Origin: an uncultured Latescibacterota bacterium
GTDB lineage: Bacteria; Latescibacterota; UBA2968
Direction of reading: 5' to 3'
DNA: 64,000 nt
NCBI GenBank assembly: GCA_951812755.1
Contig: OX638329.1
Coordinates: 2,775,339 to 2,839,338, forward strand
Below are positions 33,866 to 46,840 of the stretch, piece after piece. A program made the translations under genes and the position numbers. The first letter of the stretch is position 1. Each line of letters opens with the position of its first letter. The notes beneath the pieces are model-generated. The model was not told the origin of the DNA. It did not search any database and saw only the letters and a list, made by a program, of their open reading frames with translations.

Positions 33866-35011
33866 ATGTCCGCACCGTCAATTGTGGAGATCGTTGAGAC
33901 CTATCGCCATCAATATGTACAGGATGCCAGACAGACAGATCGCTCAATGTTGGAGAAAGGCAAATCTGTGCTTTACGACCAGATCGAACAAGCATCCTGG
34001 GATTCGGAAATGGTGCATCGCGGGAAGGAGTTACTGCACTGGTTAGGCGATAAAGCGGAGATTGTTAAACTGTTGCAAAAATACTTGCTGCTCCCCTTGT
34101 CTATACAGGAAGAAGCCTGGGCAAGGTGGCATTTGACTGATAATTTGGCGATGTTGGGTAAAAATATAAAAGCTGTAGAAAGTCAAAAATCCTATTTGCA
34201 CTGGGCAACGCGGATTTTGCCTCAACCCGAGTGGGTGATTTCCGAAGATTGGCTGTGGGATTTTTTACCCCGGCGAACGAAACGGGAGGATGTTCCGGCT
34301 GATGAAGGACTTTTGTTTGAGATTATGTACGATGGTACACAGGCTCAATGCTGGTTTAAGACCGGTCAAAGCGATGCATGGTTGGAAATTTATCACAATC
34401 TTATGAAAGATATTGCGCCCACATCGCGAAACAGATTCATAAGGCGTTATTACGTACGCTCCGCGATAATAGTATTGGGTTGGTGTCAAAAGTTACAAGA
34501 AGCACTATTGGAAGTGGATAATCTGGATCAAATTAGTCGTGAGGATCCCGATTGGTCAGAGGCATTTGAGACGTGGGGAGATGCGAGGTGTGTTGAGATG
34601 GATGCTTATGGCAGGATGAACGAAATATCGCAGGTGAGGCAAATTGCAAAATCTACGACCTCTCGTTTAGAAGTGCAATTTGAGGTGCGGGACAATTTAA
34701 CAGCAGAAGAACGTCGAGTGTTGTGGGGGCTATATCACAATGCCGCTGCACCAATTTATCGCGCCAAACAATACGACCTGGCCATCCCACTTTTCCAACG
34801 CGCCATTGATCTTGGTATTCGGTCGGAGTACTCCTACTTGTGGCTCGCGGCATCGATTTGGACAACTGAGAGAGACCGGGACAAGGTTCTGTCGCTTCTC
34901 GAACGAGGTGTCTTTTTTTCGCGCTTTGGACAATACAGGATAAATAAAGCACCTGAATTTAGCGATGTTGCCGATGATCCCGAGTTTTGTACAGCGATAA
35001 AAAGGCCATAG
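33866..35011 (+). CDS. Unknown cytoplasmic protein with TPR-like C-terminus
   Basis: 381 residues, no signal peptide or membrane segment. The start has a perfect AAGGAGG four bases upstream, 31 bases after the sigma-factor stop; a longer frame overlapping sigma is rejected. The C-terminal 110 residues look like helical TPR-type repeats (YDLAIPLFQRAIDLGI, then DKVLSLLERGVFFSRFG). The Trp-rich N-terminal two thirds are unrecognised. Between sigma and the polymerase-like gene it could be an assembly partner or regulator, but only context says so. Confidence 0.65.
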   Translation: MSAPSIVEIVETYRHQYVQDARQTDRSMLEKGKSVLYDQIEQASWDSEMVHRGKELLHWLGDKAEIVKLLQKYLLLPLSIQEEAWARWHLTDNLAMLGKNIKAVESQKSYLHWATRILPQPEWVISEDWLWDFLPRRTKREDVPADEGLLFEIMYDGTQAQCWFKTGQSDAWLEIYHNLMKDIAPTSRNRFIRRYYVRSAIIVLGWCQKLQEALLEVDNLDQISREDPDWSEAFETWGDARCVEMDAYGRMNEISQVRQIAKSTTSRLEVQFEVRDNLTAEERRVLWGLYHNAAAPIYRAKQYDLAIPLFQRAIDLGIRSEYSYLWLAASIWTTERDRDKVLSLLERGVFFSRFGQYRINKAPEFSDVADDPEFCTAIKRP

Positions 35012-35099
35012 AGACAGATTCCAAAATGACACCAGGCAGAAAGTAGCTAAGATCAAGGGAGTTCTGGATTAAGCCAGACTCGTAACTCACTAAAAATGA

Positions 35100-38219
<3,120 letters not shown>

Positions 38220-38224
<5 letters not shown>

Positions 38225-38259
38225 CGGTGGGTTTTTGCAACCTGCCGCTCTTTTTTTTG
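38220..38259 (+). terminator. Intrinsic terminator after the polymerase-like gene
   Basis: AAGAGCGG / CCGCTCTT outer stem with an inner GGT/ACC pairing, followed by eight T. A related unit lies at 46545. Confidence 0.85.
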
Positions 38260-38280
38260 TTTAAGAAATGAGGTTTTTGC

Positions 38281-38328
38281 TTGACTTCTCCTAATGAGTT
38301 CGTCATATTACTAAAAAATTAGTAATAT
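38281..38328 (+). promoter_or_regulatory. BlaI-type promoter and palindromic operator
   Basis: TTGACT (38281-38286), 17 bases, CATATT (38304-38309). The -10 overlaps a perfect dyad ATATTACTAA-AAAA-TTAGTAATAT (38305-38328). BlaI/MecI repressors bind TACTA/TAGTA-type dyads at their own promoters, so autorepression is likely. Confidence 0.7.
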
Positions 38329-38344
38329 TTTCAAGGAGGGTCTT

Positions 38345-38731
38345 ATGGCTGCAAAGAAACGCTTGGCAGAAGCTGAGTGGGAGGTGATGGATGGCGTGTG
38401 GCATCTCGACCGTCAGGTTACGGTGCGCGATGTTGTCGATTATCTGTATCCCAATGGGGAGAAGGCTTATACGACGGTGCAGACGATTATGAATATTCTG
38501 TTTGAAAAGGGTGTGCTCAATCGGCAGAAGATCGGTCCGGTGAATGTGTACACGCCAACCCTGTCACGAGAAGATGTGGCGCAGGACGAGACGCGCACGC
38601 TGGTGTCTCGCATGTTCGAGGGTTCTTTTGGGGCGTTGGCAACGTATCTCGTGGATTCAGGGGAGCTTTCGCAGAAGGAACTGGATGAGTTGCGTGCGCT
38701 GATTGAGGCGAGGGAGAAAGGAGGCGCGTAA
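38345..38731 (+). CDS. BlaI/MecI/CopY-family transcriptional repressor
   Basis: 128 residues. The N-terminal winged helix (LAEAEWEVMDGVWHLDRQVT, then AYTTVQTIMNILFEKGVL) is the BlaI signature with the conserved TTVQT recognition helix. GVLNRQKIGPVNVYTPTLSR is the wing. The C-terminal helix mediates dimers and ends in ELRALIEAREKGG. AAGGAGG precedes the ATG. It overlaps the M56 sensor-protease gene by one base (TAATG), the usual BlaI-BlaR1 arrangement; cleavage by the protease would relieve repression at the dyad upstream. Confidence 0.92.
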   Translation: MAAKKRLAEAEWEVMDGVWHLDRQVTVRDVVDYLYPNGEKAYTTVQTIMNILFEKGVLNRQKIGPVNVYTPTLSREDVAQDETRTLVSRMFEGSFGALATYLVDSGELSQKELDELRALIEAREKGGA

Positions 38732-41490
38732 TGGATGCGTTGATCCGTTTGGCCGAGACGTGGTGGCCGCTCTATGCGGTGCATTTTGTCGAAGTGTCGT
38801 TGTTTATTTCAGTGATTTGGACAGTGGATCGCTGGATGACGCTGGATACGCGGTTGCGATATGTCCTCTATTTATTGGCATTGGCAAAGGTGTTTGTGCC
38901 GCCTTTTTACGCTATTCCGTTACCAGAATTTTTGACGGTATCCGACGATGTGCCGATTGGGCCGGTTTATGCCGGTGTGGTTTCAGGTGACGAGGTTGTT
39001 GCACCCGCGCAGGTTGCACCTCTCCCACTGGCGTTTTATCTGTTTTGTTTGTGGACTATTTCGGTTGTGGTATGGGCGGGTGTGACGTTGTGGAAGAATG
39101 CGGCGTTTCACCGCGCGCTCAGTTTGGCAGTGCCGGTTGATCTGGCGAAGGAGATGGGTTCGCTGAACGGTACACGGGATATGAAGGTTTATGCCAAAGC
39201 CAGTCTGCGTTCTCCACTTTTGGTCGGTATTGTAAAACCGAGATTGTATTTGCCATCGCATTGGTCGTCCTGGTCGCCTGAGGAGTTGCGAGGCGTTGTT
39301 GCACACGAGTTGGCGCATCGAGATAATCGCGATATCTGGGTGCTGATTTTTCAGGGAATTGCAATGGCGCTGTTTTGTGTGAATCCGCTGGTCTGGCTGC
39401 TGAACCGAAGGCTGACTTTTTTGCGCGAGTTGCGCTGTGACGAGGCGGTGTTGCGCGAGACGAATCTGACACCTGCCGAATATGGGCGGCTGTTGTTCGG
39501 ATTTGTCGATAGACGTCCTGCCCTGAGTGCGCTGTATTTCAACGAGCGTGGAACCGCGCTCAAGAAACGTCTGGAGTATGTACTCAATTTCAAGGATGAC
39601 AATGTGAAACGGTCCAAATGGCAGTTGGCAATTCCCATTCTCATCGGTCTGGCGATTGTGCCTTTTTCGATTCGAGAGGCGTACACGCATGGTGAAGGTG
39701 GTCTTGAGGTTATGGGATTGGTCGAGGATGAGAAAAAGCCCGAACCCACACCAGAGCAACCGACCACGCCATCTACCTCTGTGGATGCTGATAGTAGTGA
39801 GGTTTTCGAATATGACGAGGCTGAAGTAAAGCCCGAGCTCCTGCACGGTGTTCCGCCAGTGTATCCCGAAATGGCGAGAAAGGAGAAGTTGCAAGGCAAA
39901 GTGTTTTTGAAATTTATGGTCAATGTGAATGGCTCGGTGAGCGATGTGAAGGTTTTGAGAACAGCGGTCTATGCAGATAGTTCGGTGAGCGATAGGAGCA
40001 CTTTGATAGGACCAAAGGTATCAATGCTATTTCATCACGCGGCGATAGGCGCGATATTGCAATATCGGTTCAAGCCCGCGGAGCACAAGGGCAAAGTTGT
40101 GCCTGTATGGATGACTCAGCCGATCACGTTTCAATTGTTAAATGACGAGTTCGACGTAAAGGAAATTGTGGATAAGGTCAATGTACAGGAAGTTGTAAAG
40201 GGATTTGACAAATATGCACTTCGCTTCGAGAGGCGAGTTGATGTCCTTGAATATGGCGAGGTTGAAGAAAAACCTCATCCCATAGATATTGTTACACCTG
40301 TATATTCCGAAGAGGCGAGGAAAAATAATATAGAAGGCAAAGTGACTGTGCAGGTTGTGGTTAATGTGGATGGCTCAGTGAGCGATGTGAGCGTTTTGGA
40401 AGGACCTGAGGTATTTCATCAAGCGGTGGTAGATGCGGCCTTGCAATTTCGGTTCAGACCTGGGAAACACAATGGCAAAGTTGTGCCCGTGCGGATGATT
40501 ATGCCAATTGAGTTTTCATTAGATCCCACGGACACAGATCTACAACTTACGTCGCCTGTGCTTGTTGATGCTGATGGTAATGAGACTGAGGTCCCCAAAT
40601 TTTTCGAGGTCGAAGCTAAGCCCGAACTTTTGCAATCTGTTAAATCTATGCATCCACCAAGAGTTACTGTGCGTTTGGAGCTTAGGGTTAATGAGGACGG
40701 TTCGAGCGATGTGAAGGTTTTGAAAGGTCCGGAGGAATTTCATCAGGCGGCTATAGACGCGATCTCGCAATACCGGTTCAAGCCGGGGACACTCAACGGC
40801 AAAGTTGTGCCCACGCGGATGACGCAGTCGATCATATTTCGCGTGCCAAAGCAACAGACCCCACCACCTGCATCTGGCGATGTTGACAGTAGTAAGGTTC
40901 TCGAATTTTACATGGTTGAGGTAAAGCCCAAGGTCCTGCACGCTGTTAAGCCTGTGCATCCCGAGGAGGCAGTCAGGGATAGTTTGGAAGGCAAAGTGTT
41001 TTTGAAGTTTATGGTCAATGTAGATGGTTCGGTGAGCGATGTGCGTGTTCTGAGAGGGGCAGAGGTGTTTCATCAAGCGGCGATAGATGGGATATCGCAA
41101 TTTCGGTTCAAGCCTGCGGAGCATAATGGCAAACCCGTAGCTGTATGGATGACTCAGCCGGTCTCATTTCGCTTGCCAAAGCAACCGACCACGCCGCCTG
41201 CATCTGGCGATGCTGATAGTAGGAGATTTATATTGGAAGGGGGCGAGGTAGAGTCTTTTATGAAGCAGCTTATGGCTCTGAATGAGGAGGTGTTGAAGGA
41301 GGAAGAGGAAGTCGTGGTGAATTTTACGTTTATGGTCAATATAGATGGTTCCGTAAGCGATGTGAGCATTTTGAAGGGACCAAAGGTATTTCATCAAGCA
41401 GTTATAGATTCGGTATCGCAATGGCGGTTCAAGCCTGGGCAACGCAATCGCAAAGTGGCCCTGAGGGTGACTTTTCCGAGCATAAGGTAA
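38731..41490 (+). CDS. M56 (BlaR1-like) membrane metallopeptidase with repeated TonB-C domains
   Basis: 919 residues. The N-terminal 330 residues form the BlaR1/MecR1 peptidase: four membrane segments, the zinc motif VVAHELAHRDN (His192, Glu193, His196) and ELRCDEAVL, a downstream acidic ligand. The C-terminus, instead of a beta-lactam sensor, carries five TonB-C-like units of about 90 residues (for example PVYPEMARKEKLQGKVFLKF, then NVxGSVSDVxVLxG, AAIDxxxQFRFKP). TonB-C units normally contact outer-membrane transporters. The unit borders have Pro/Thr linkers beginning TPPASGD-like. The last unit is cut short by a stop. A multi-unit chain on a sensor protease is unusual. Confidence 0.85.
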   Translation: MDALIRLAETWWPLYAVHFVEVSLFISVIWTVDRWMTLDTRLRYVLYLLALAKVFVPPFYAIPLPEFLTVSDDVPIGPVYAGVVSGDEVVAPAQVAPLPLAFYLFCLWTISVVVWAGVTLWKNAAFHRALSLAVPVDLAKEMGSLNGTRDMKVYAKASLRSPLLVGIVKPRLYLPSHWSSWSPEELRGVVAHELAHRDNRDIWVLIFQGIAMALFCVNPLVWLLNRRLTFLRELRCDEAVLRETNLTPAEYGRLLFGFVDRRPALSALYFNERGTALKKRLEYVLNFKDDNVKRSKWQLAIPILIGLAIVPFSIREAYTHGEGGLEVMGLVEDEKKPEPTPEQPTTPSTSVDADSSEVFEYDEAEVKPELLHGVPPVYPEMARKEKLQGKVFLKFMVNVNGSVSDVKVLRTAVYADSSVSDRSTLIGPKVSMLFHHAAIGAILQYRFKPAEHKGKVVPVWMTQPITFQLLNDEFDVKEIVDKVNVQEVVKGFDKYALRFERRVDVLEYGEVEEKPHPIDIVTPVYSEEARKNNIEGKVTVQVVVNVDGSVSDVSVLEGPEVFHQAVVDAALQFRFRPGKHNGKVVPVRMIMPIEFSLDPTDTDLQLTSPVLVDADGNETEVPKFFEVEAKPELLQSVKSMHPPRVTVRLELRVNEDGSSDVKVLKGPEEFHQAAIDAISQYRFKPGTLNGKVVPTRMTQSIIFRVPKQQTPPPASGDVDSSKVLEFYMVEVKPKVLHAVKPVHPEEAVRDSLEGKVFLKFMVNVDGSVSDVRVLRGAEVFHQAAIDGISQFRFKPAEHNGKPVAVWMTQPVSFRLPKQPTTPPASGDADSRRFILEGGEVESFMKQLMALNEEVLKEEEEVVVNFTFMVNIDGSVSDVSILKGPKVFHQAVIDSVSQWRFKPGQRNRKVALRVTFPSIR

Positions 41491-41890
41491 GGGATAGGGA
41501 TTCAGATACTCGCGATAAGCAGCAGATCAATAAATTTGCATTAAATTCCATAGAGCAACAGAGCACGCCGCCTGTGCCTGTTGATACTGATAGCAGTGAG
41601 GTTCTCGAATTTGAATGGTTGAGGTAAAGCCCAAGGTCCTGCACTCTGTTAAGTTTGTGCATCCCGAGGAGGCAATCAGAGATAGTTTGGAAGGCAAAGT
41701 GTTTTTGAAGTTCATAGTTAATTTGGATGGTTCGGTGAGCGATGTGCGTGTTCTGAGAGGGGCAGAAGTGTTTCATCAAGCGGCGATAGATGCGGTATAT
41801 CAATTTCGATACAAGCCTGCCGAACACAATGGTAAACCCGTAGCAGTGTGGATACCTCGGGCGATTAGATTCCGATTGCCAACGGAATAG
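41491..41890 (+). pseudogene. Detached sixth TonB-C unit
   Basis: After the M56 stop, the linker TPPVPVDTDSSEVLEF appears in one frame and a complete TonB-C unit (VLHSVKFVHPEEAIRDSLEG through HNGKPVAVWIPRAIRFRL) in another. Compared with the fourth unit, the DNA at 41606-41622 is one base shorter, which breaks the frame. The unit is nearly identical to unit four, so the duplication is recent. A stand-alone gene from 41615 is possible but has no ribosome site. Confidence 0.7.
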
Positions 41891-41946
41891 GTCGCTTCAT
41901 AAAGATGGCTAATTGGTCATGCAATAGAATTGTGGAGGGTCACGAG

Positions 41947-43790
41947 ATGGTATTAAAGATGACATTGGTATTCTGGCTGTGTTTTGCGATCAATGCGATG
42001 GCATCGACGGATTCATTGCGCGTTATGTCACAAGACCGGGAAGTAGAGATTACAGGACATCCTCAAGAGCAAAAACCCGTCAGGCCTTCTAAATCAAAAA
42101 TATCGGGAATGATTCATTTGAATGGTCAAACGATTCCCGATTCGTTTCTTGTGGGGATCGCGCCACTGTTGTCAGCAAAATGGTACCCTTTCGCTCGCCG
42201 ACCTGAAAACTCGCAAACCATTTATGACCGGGATTTTGCGTTTGATCTCGAACCAGGACTTTATACGCTTGTTGTCTCTGCTTTTGGTTATGAAATATTG
42301 GAAACGGCCATTCTGGTACCAGATGCAGACACACAAGTAGAGGTAAAAGCATATCTTGAGCCATTCGGGCTGAAGAAAAAAGATGATATTGAGTGGGTGA
42401 AACTGTGGGGTGAGTTTTGTCGATGGCGCATCAAAAGTCCGGATATCGTAGAATTGGTTAAAAGAGACAGTGTATGGGTATTACCGGGCGAAAATCCAGT
42501 CAAAGAGGGCGAAGGGTATCGTTTCATTGTGAATAACAATACGAGTGATGTCTATGATTTAAGACATTCAAATGCGAAACCCAGGAACAGCAGCAGAATA
42601 ATTGGATTTAGTTCAATCTATAAAGGTGGCGAGATCATTTTCGATCCTTCTGTATATGCCCCAAGAGAGATTCAAGAACGGAATTTGCTGCTGACGATGA
42701 GCTTCAAACGACCTTTTCGAGATTGGTAAAAGAAATGAAGGATATCCGGGAAAAGGGTATGCATTCTTATTTTAAAATGCTTCGAAGCGCAGATGTCTGG
42801 GATTCTACTTTTATTGACCAGGGCAACAAGCTTCGAGAAATAGTGAATCAATACCCACCCTATTTTGAGCAGTTTCTCTTGCAAGAAGAGTTTGAATTCT
42901 TACAAAGATTTCATCCTCATAATAGAGTGAGGAGAGAGTTGAAAAAGTTGAGAAGTAAAAAAAAGGAGTACGAAACGAAAATAAGAGAACACTATCAGAG
43001 TGCCGTTTATGAGAGTTATTTCAGGCAAATGGCACAATTGGCAAAAAAGGTAGATCCCAATTCTCTTTTTTTTCGCACTTACGCTACATTCTCACACACC
43101 CTTTTAAGTCTTGATGAGGGTCTCCATTTTGCACCGCATCTCGGCGAAAAATATAAGATACCTCCTTTTTATTTTACTGGCATTCTGGTGGCTTATGAAC
43201 GCAACTTGCCACCTGGCACCAAAGAGGGTGAATCATTGCTGTGGCGTATGGCCCAACATTACAGAGATCGCGACCATCCCGTTGCTGCCCGAAGTGCTAT
43301 TGATCAGCTTATCCAGAGATACCCAAATTCCAAAACGGTTTTGCATGGTTCGACTGAAAGGCTTTTAAATGCACTTGATATGCGAGAAGATAGTGTTGCA
43401 CCAGATTTTGTTGTGCAAACTGTGGCTGGCGATTCGTTGAGGCTATCGGACTTTCGAGGTAAATTTGTGATGCTCGATTTTTGGGGAACGTGGTGTGCGC
43501 CATGTCTTAATGAATTGCCACACCTCAAGAAGTTATCTCAATCTTTCTCGGAAGAGTTGAAGGTCATTGGCCTGGCTCATGATGATCCGAGAAATTTGGC
43601 AGATTTTGTCAAGGAGCACCAAATCCCCTATCCCAATGGAATAGCAGATCCGAAAATTCAAAAGGCTTATGGGATTGTGTCCTGGCCAACGACTTTTCTC
43701 ATTGCGCCCAATGGGAAGATTATTGCCAAAAATCTGCGCGGTGAAAAGCTGGTCGATTTGGTCGCGGAGAAATTGGCTGCGTATAAATAA
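41947..43790 (+). pseudogene. TlpA-like thioredoxin with N-terminal regulatory-like domain, split by a frameshift
   Basis: The first frame (41947-42729) starts with GGAGGG eight bases upstream, a signal peptide (VLKMTLVFWLCFAINAMAS) and a carboxypeptidase-regulatory-like fold (DFAFDLEPGLYTLVVSAFGY). The second frame (from about 42680 to 43790) continues as DELQTTFSRLVKEMKDIREK and ends in a TlpA-type thioredoxin domain: APDFVVQTVAGDSL, FWGTWCAPCLNEL (redox CxxC), VSWPTTFLIAPNGK with the cis-Pro. Joining them needs one indel near 42680-42695. It would be an envelope thiol-disulfide protein if intact. It may be a true pseudogene or an assembly error. Confidence 0.7.
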
Positions 43791-43795
43791 CCGCT

Positions 43796-45614
43796 ATGAA
43801 AAAGGGAAAATTATACATTTGGCTGACTCTCTCGCTTGTGTTGGGCGGCTGTTCCCAGGGTATTGATGAATACGTGCGTCAGTCGCGCCATGTGGATGTC
43901 GATGTACGGGTTTATGGGGTTGAGAAGTTGGGCGAAAGGTGGTCAGGTGAATGCTGTACCGCATTTGATTCAGGCGTTGAAAGATGAAAAAGCTCGGGTG
44001 CGGTTGGCAGCGATAGATGCGCTGGGTATGCTGAAAGACAGGGGAGCGACTGGGGTACTCATTCCTTTTTTGCAAGACAAGCGGGCCGTTCTGGCATTGG
44101 CGGCGATAGATGCGCTGGGTCAGATTGGGGATTCGACAGCGGTAGATGCATTGGTCGCTGTCGTGCAGGAGGAAGTGCCTGTATTGCGGTTGGTGGCGAT
44201 AGATGCGCTGGGTCAGATTGGGGATTCGACTGCGGTCGCTGTTCTGTGTTTGCAGACGCAAAGTGAAATATCCCAGGTGCGATGGGTTTCAGCAGTGGCT
44301 TTGGGACGCATTGGATCGCCCCGGGCGATTGGGCCTCTGGCAAATTTGTTGGGCGATGAGGAGATGCGTCGGACTGTCCTTTTTGCGCTGGCACAGATTG
44401 ATACAAATTGGCGCACGCGGCCAGAGATCGAGATGGCTGAGGAGAGATTTCAGGGCGATTTGATGCAAGATGATGTACTGGGTGATAAGCAAGCTATCGT
44501 TCGGTTTCGCGCATTGCAGGGTCTCAAGTCAGTTGTTCCCGACTGGCGAGAGAAAGATTGGGCAGACAAGTTGGTGATGCACTGGTGCCGATGGGTGGTG
44601 GAGGGCAATGACGATGAGCGAAAGGTTGCTGCGCGTTTTTTGAGTGATTTGAAAGATCAACGAGCAGTGCAGGCATTGCTTGTTGCAGTAGAAGATCGAG
44701 ATCGCAATGTGCGTCAGCAAGCCATTCAGTCGCTGGGCAAAATGAGAGACATGCGCGCGGCAGGTGCATTGCGGGACGCACTTATGGGAGAAGATAGGTA
44801 TGTTCGCGGAGCAGCGGCGCGAGCATTGGGCGCATTGCGCGATACGAGTGCTGTTGATCTGCTGGTCTCGCTGGTGGATCGAGAGATGCATTTGCAGGGG
44901 CGATCAGGAGAGGAATTGATGAAATCAGTTGCCCGTGCTTTGGGTAATTTAAATGACAGGCGAGGCGTAGATGCTTTGATCCGCTTGTTGGGCCACTCGG
45001 GAATACATGTCCGAAGCGCCGCTGCACAATCGTTGGGCCAAATAGGCGATCCGCGAACGGCGGATGCTCTGGCGCAAGCGTTAAATGATGACTCGATTTT
45101 TGTGAGCTGGTCTGCGGCGTGGGCACTTGTCACATTAAAGGATGCGCGTGTGGTACCTGTGCTGGTAGAGATGTTGAGCAAGGGGGCGAATGTGCGGATG
45201 GCGGTGAAAGCACTTGGGGATATTGAGCCAGATTGGCGCAACAGGCGCGATGTACAGGAGAAAATTGATGCGTGGATTTCGGCGTTTGAGAATGGTAAGG
45301 GGGTGGAACGCATTGCGGCGGCTCTGAGGCTTTCTGAGATAGGTGGTGATCGGGTTGTCGAGGTCTTAAAACGCGCTTTGCGAGAACGGGAGCTCGATGT
45401 TATTGCAGCGGCGCACCCATTTTTTATTCGCGAATATTCCGCATTTGCAACTTCCGCTCTTGTTCAGGCTCTGGAGCACGAGGGCGATGAGCGCATGGCC
45501 AGTGCAATGCTCGCGTCTGGTAATCCCAAACTCGCCAAAGCCGCTCGGCATTGGGCTTATACCCGGGGTATGGCTCTGGTGTCTCCGCCCGGGCGTTTGG
45601 ATGATGGTGGTTAA
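43796..45614 (+). pseudogene. HEAT-repeat lipoprotein, split by a frameshift near its start
   Basis: The ATG at 43796 opens a lipoprotein signal (LYIWLTLSLVLGGCSQG, lipobox Cys) and YVRQSRHVDVDVRVYGVEKL, then the frame changes near 43935-43945. From there a long HEAT/PBS-lyase-like repeat array runs to 45614, with units such as VRLAAIDALGMLKD, VLALAAIDALGQIGDSTAV, VRGAAARALGALRD and VRSAAAQSLGQIGD. Such helical repeats mediate protein binding at the envelope. A one-base change would restore a single reading frame of about 600 residues. Several DNA repeats are near identical (44100 and 44199). Confidence 0.75.
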
Positions 45615-45638
45615 ATGATGTCGGACTCGCAGACTTGC

Positions 45639-45667
45639 TTGACGATTCACCGTTAGCTGAGTATAAT
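45639..45667 (+). promoter_or_regulatory. Sigma-70 promoter of the second PIN toxin-antitoxin pair
   Basis: TTGACG (45639-45644), exactly 17 bases, TATAAT (45662-45667). The antitoxin starts about 90 bases after the predicted start site. Confidence 0.75.
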
Positions 45668-45761
45668 TGAGTTATATATTATTTTTTACGCCGTCTTATC
45701 TCAATTGATGAGGTGTTTGGGGAGTGAGTTTGACACAGCCCCATTCAAAGTCGAGGTTAAT

Positions 45762-45998
45762 ATGATTTCCATAGATTTGCCGAGAGGCCTTGAAAAACAT
45801 TTCCGGGATATTGTAAGAGATGACTATGATGGAAACTTACAGGCAGCGATTGAGGCCTTCTTAAAATTGCATGAGAAATTTGGCTGGAAAGAGCAACTCT
45901 GTAAAGATGTAAAATCTATCCGTTCCGAAGTGCGGCGAAAAGGTGGAATCAAAGCTCAGACAATTGATGATGCAATAAAAAGATACCACAAAGTATAG
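45762..45998 (+). CDS. Antitoxin-like protein
   Basis: 78 residues. MISIDLPRGLEKHFRDIV looks like a ribbon-helix-helix start, followed by a charged helix AIEAFLKLHEKFG and a basic tail. GAGG lies six bases before the ATG at 45762; the longer frame to 45705 has no site. It sits nine bases upstream of a PIN-family toxin under one promoter, so it is most likely the cognate antitoxin. Confidence 0.7.
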   Translation: MISIDLPRGLEKHFRDIVRDDYDGNLQAAIEAFLKLHEKFGWKEQLCKDVKSIRSEVRRKGGIKAQTIDDAIKRYHKV

Positions 45999-46007
45999 AC
46001 ATGATTC

Positions 46008-46472
46008 ATGGATAAAATTTTACGCGTTGTAATTGATACAAATCATATCATGTCAGCGATTCTCAGTAATCGGGGGGCCTCTGCAAAACTGATTAATTGG
46101 ATGACTCGAGAAGACGATTATTTTAAGTTGTTGCTCTCCCAACCCATTTTGGATGAATACAGAGCAGTAGCTGATTGGTTAATTCCCGATTCAAAACAGA
46201 AGGAAAGAGAACGAGTATTGAGTACATTACGCTTTCAGTCTGACTGGATGGAACCATCATTTGAATTGAATGTTTGCACCGATCAGTCGGATAATCGCTT
46301 TTTAGAATGTGCCGTCTTGGGAAATGCAGATTATCTTGTAACGAAAAATATCCGACATTTTCCAACAAAGGAATATTCTGGTATTAAAATTGTTCGCATT
46401 CGTGAATTTTTGAAGGTTTTAGAAGAAATAGAAAAGTCTCGTCAGACAGAGTCAGACTCTAATAGTACCTAA
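46008..46472 (+). CDS. PIN-family toxin (PIN_3-type)
   Basis: 154 residues. PIN acidic centre: Asp in VVIDTNHIMSAIL (residue 10), Glu in PILDEYRAV and Asp/Glu in DNRFLECAVLGNADYLVTKN, the typical core of putative toxin-antitoxin PIN components. It would cleave RNA. Coupled to the antitoxin gene just upstream; no mutation of the metal site is visible. Confidence 0.85.
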   Translation: MDKILRVVIDTNHIMSAILSNRGASAKLINWMTREDDYFKLLLSQPILDEYRAVADWLIPDSKQKERERVLSTLRFQSDWMEPSFELNVCTDQSDNRFLECAVLGNADYLVTKNIRHFPTKEYSGIKIVRIREFLKVLEEIEKSRQTESDSNST

Positions 46473-46544
46473 TATTGGGAGCGTGAATATTTCCAGCTCA
46501 ATTTCGAGAGCGATCTGGGGATGAGCCGATTGATCATATCGCAA

Positions 46545-46585
46545 AGCGGTGGGTTGAAGAGACCTGCCGCTCTGTTATTTTTTGG
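46545..46585 (+). terminator. Terminator-like hairpin, dispersed-repeat copy 2
   Basis: AGCGG and CCGCT stem with inner GGT/ACC pairing, then a T-rich run. The surrounding 80 bases resemble 38220-38300. No gene is seen in 46473-46708 otherwise. Confidence 0.65.
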
Positions 46586-46708
46586 TAAAAAATGAGATTT
46601 TGGCAGATTTCTCTTGATGCACTCGCCACAATACATTCTTGACACCTGATAGTGCATATACTACCGTTTTAGTCAGGATTTCTTGTTCACAGGCCCAGGG
46701 GTATAGCC

Positions 46709-46840
46709 ATGCGTTATTTACTCTCATTTGTACCAATTGTGACGCTTGCTGTTTGTCTCCTGACGGGCCAGGCAAATGCAGTATCGGCATACGATAATCC
46801 AGCCGGGGTCACACATTTTCAGGAGGTTGCCATCAGATGA
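46709..46840 (+). CDS. Small secreted peptide
   Basis: 43 residues: a signal peptide (MRYLLSFVPIVTLAVCLLTG, probably cleaved after AVSA) and a 16-residue tail YDNPAGVTHFQEVAIR. AGGGG lies seven bases before the ATG. Its stop overlaps the next gene's start (ATGA at 46837-46840), so it may be a true coupled gene or the remnant of a longer protein. Family unknown. Confidence 0.5.
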   Translation: MRYLLSFVPIVTLAVCLLTGQANAVSAYDNPAGVTHFQEVAIR

